Positions 62,850-64,000 of a stretch of 64,000 nt of DNA are shown one piece after another. A program made the position numbers and the translations under genes. The notes under the pieces are model-generated. The model was given only the letters and a program-made list of their open reading frames with translations. It had not been told where the DNA came from and made no database searches. The stretch comes from Promerops cafer (Eukaryota; Chordata; Aves; Passeriformes; Nectariniidae): assembly GCA_013398275.1 (NCBI GenBank), contig VZSE01015569.1:1-64000 (forward strand), read 5' to 3'. The stretch's first letter is position 1. Each line of letters opens with the position of its first letter.

Positions 62850-63531
62850 CCCGCAGCTCTAATGGCTCCCAGGAACCAGTTACTGATACGGTTTCTTACC
62901 TCGCCACGGGTGTTTCAGTTTCCCGGTGTTAAGGAGACGGTGGAGCGACCGTGGGAAAGCCTCGGTGGAGTGATCTGAGTCCCTTCCTCCCTGCCTGTGG
63001 ACCCGACTCGGATTTCTGCCTCGTAGTTACTACCCCTGAAACCTGGTTCCAAGCGGCAGTGCCGTTTACTTTCCCGCTCGGCCACAGGATCCCAGGTGCA
63101 TCCTTGTTCTCTTACTTGGTGCCAGGAGCGACACAAGAGGGACGGGGAGGTCCATCGGGGTTTTTCTCTCTGATTCTCCGTTTAGAAGGGCACAGAGGAG
63201 AATGAACCACCCAGCCTTCAGGCTGCCCCCTAACGCCGTGTCAGTGCTCGGGGCTGCTGGTCCGCCCTCGGCGCGGCGCGGGATGCGGTGCCCCTGGCCC
63301 GGCAGCGGGGCACGCCGGGGCGGCTGGCGTGTCCCATGGAGCGCTTCGGGGCAGCGACCCACGCCGGGGAAAGGCGGCCGCTCCTGCGGGGTTTGTGCAA
63401 GGCAATCCCTCTAAACCTCCACGGAGGACCGGGGAGAGGCGCGGGAGACCACACCTTCAAATTGCTTCCGAGAAAAGCTGCCGAGCAAACATCCCGGGCC
63501 GGCTCGGCCGCGCGGGACCAGCGCCGCGAAG

Positions 63532-63552
63532 GGATGGATGGATGGATGGATG
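63532..63552. repeat. (GGAT)5 microsatellite in the CpG island
   Basis: Five perfect GGAT units. In the overlapping plus-strand frame it would give a DGWMDGWMD-like peptide, which looks like a by-product of the repeat. Confidence 0.85.
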
Positions 63553-63619
63553 CTCCTCGCTCCAGCCGGGCTCCGCGCATGAGATGCCGGCGGAGCGGCG
63601 CGCAGGGCTCCGCGCTCGT

Positions 63620-63626
63620 CCCGCCC
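63620..63626 (-). promoter_or_regulatory. GC box (Sp1/KLF-type)
   Basis: CCCGCCC on the plus strand, GGGCGGG on the minus strand, within the CpG island. Such motifs are common in TATA-less promoters. It is a single motif and weak evidence by itself. Confidence 0.4.
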
Positions 63627-63870
63627 TCCTCCCGTGCGGAGCCAGCCCCGGCTGCCGGCAGGTTACTGCGAATTTCACCCCGCACCCCTCACTTGCTGCT
63701 TCTCAGATGTCAAAACCAAAAGTCTTCACGCGGTGTGGCAGGTGGGAAGCAAAGTCAAAGCAAGCCGGCTTCAAACTCTGCCCATGGTCCCAGCCCCCGG
63801 AGCTGGATGCAGGCACAGGCGGCACTTCGCATCCCGAGCTCCCCGAGGGCCTTCCCACGTTGGAGGTGGG

Positions 63871-64000
63871 TCCGCAGCTCGTCCTGCAAGTGCTTTTTCA
63901 TTAGTTACTGTGCGCTGGAATGGGTGTCCAATAAATAAGAGGGTGAGAGAGGTTTCTCCCCCCTCCCCTTACATCAAATGAGTTACAACCGCACCTTTTT
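63871..64000. other. Right flank of the CpG island
   Basis: Composition falls back toward AT-rich. TCCAATAAATAAG at 63,928-63,940 combines a CCAAT word with a TATA-like stretch, followed by a C-rich run at 63,958-63,967. It might be core-promoter sequence for a gene to the right, but no transcript can be inferred. Confidence 0.25.

Larger units (their letters stand above)
62850..63870. promoter_or_regulatory. CpG island, probable promoter
   Basis: About 1 kb is GC-rich with CpG at near the expected rate, against strong CpG depletion elsewhere. It contains a NotI word (GCGGCCGC at 63,374-63,381), an Sp1-type GC box and a GGAT repeat. Long open frames occur on both strands (up to 216 codons at 63,288-63,938 plus and 151 codons at 63,230-63,685 minus), as expected where stop codons are rare; neither shows a known domain. 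A donor-like CAG|GTGGGA sits at 63,739-63,747. The island is probably the promoter and 5' exon of a nearby gene, but direction and identity cannot be decided here. Confidence 0.8.

Noticed and set aside
63230..63938. Long open frames of 151-216 codons on both strands of the CpG island
   Set aside because: Stop codons are rare in GC-rich sequence. The peptides are Arg/Pro/Ala/Gly-rich with no domain and run through a GGAT microsatellite.
1..64000. CRISPR arrays, operons, phage or plasmid functions, rRNA genes
   Set aside because: None seen. The sequence has vertebrate features throughout, and no regularly spaced repeats or bacterial gene structure occur.

Overview
The window looks like a stretch of bird nuclear genome, most likely from a songbird. 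The main evidence is a set of CR1 LINE fragments with the avian 3' end (tandem ATTCT/GATTCT-type octamers, read as AGAATCA... when inverted). One copy still carries the reverse-transcriptase F-A-D-D codons. A solo endogenous-retrovirus LTR at about 34.0-34.7 kb resembles a family I know from passerine genomes. Two old MIR SINE remnants, AT-rich sequence and strong CpG depletion outside the two ends also fit an amniote chromosome. Nothing suggests a bacterial or viral genome: there are no operons, ribosome-binding sites, CRISPR arrays or phage genes.

Layout. Bases 1-125 are the edge of a GC- and CpG-rich segment, with a (TCGGC)4 repeat and a good match to the CTCF consensus. From about 126 to 62,850 the sequence is non-coding as far as I can tell: AT-rich, with scattered short open frames of the size expected by chance. 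It is interrupted by CR1 copies at 10.3, 31.8, 33.8, 41.8, 42.8 and 45.0 kb, the LTR at 34.0-34.7 kb, MIR remnants at 23.2 and 61.5 kb, and low-complexity tracts at 24.5 (T/G), 27.8 (GGAA), 32.3 (polypurine) and 59.5-59.9 kb (A/G). Bases 62,850-63,870 are a dense CpG island, probably the promoter region of a gene whose transcribed part I cannot place.

No protein-coding exon, tRNA, rRNA or known small RNA can be assigned with confidence. The simplest reading is a gene-poor interval, or one very long intron, lying between two CpG islands. Four places are weak exon candidates and are listed with low confidence: 17.57 kb (a start codon plus hydrophobic codons before a consensus splice donor), 29.9-30.1 kb, 58.6-59.1 kb and 60.7-60.96 kb.

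Recognised transposable elements cover only a few per cent of the window. The most informative structure is the cluster at 33.76-34.75 kb: a plus-strand CR1 piece is cut off by a minus-strand CR1, whose 5' side is cut in turn by the LTR. The missing halves of the older elements are not found on the far side. I found no convincing undescribed biological system here.
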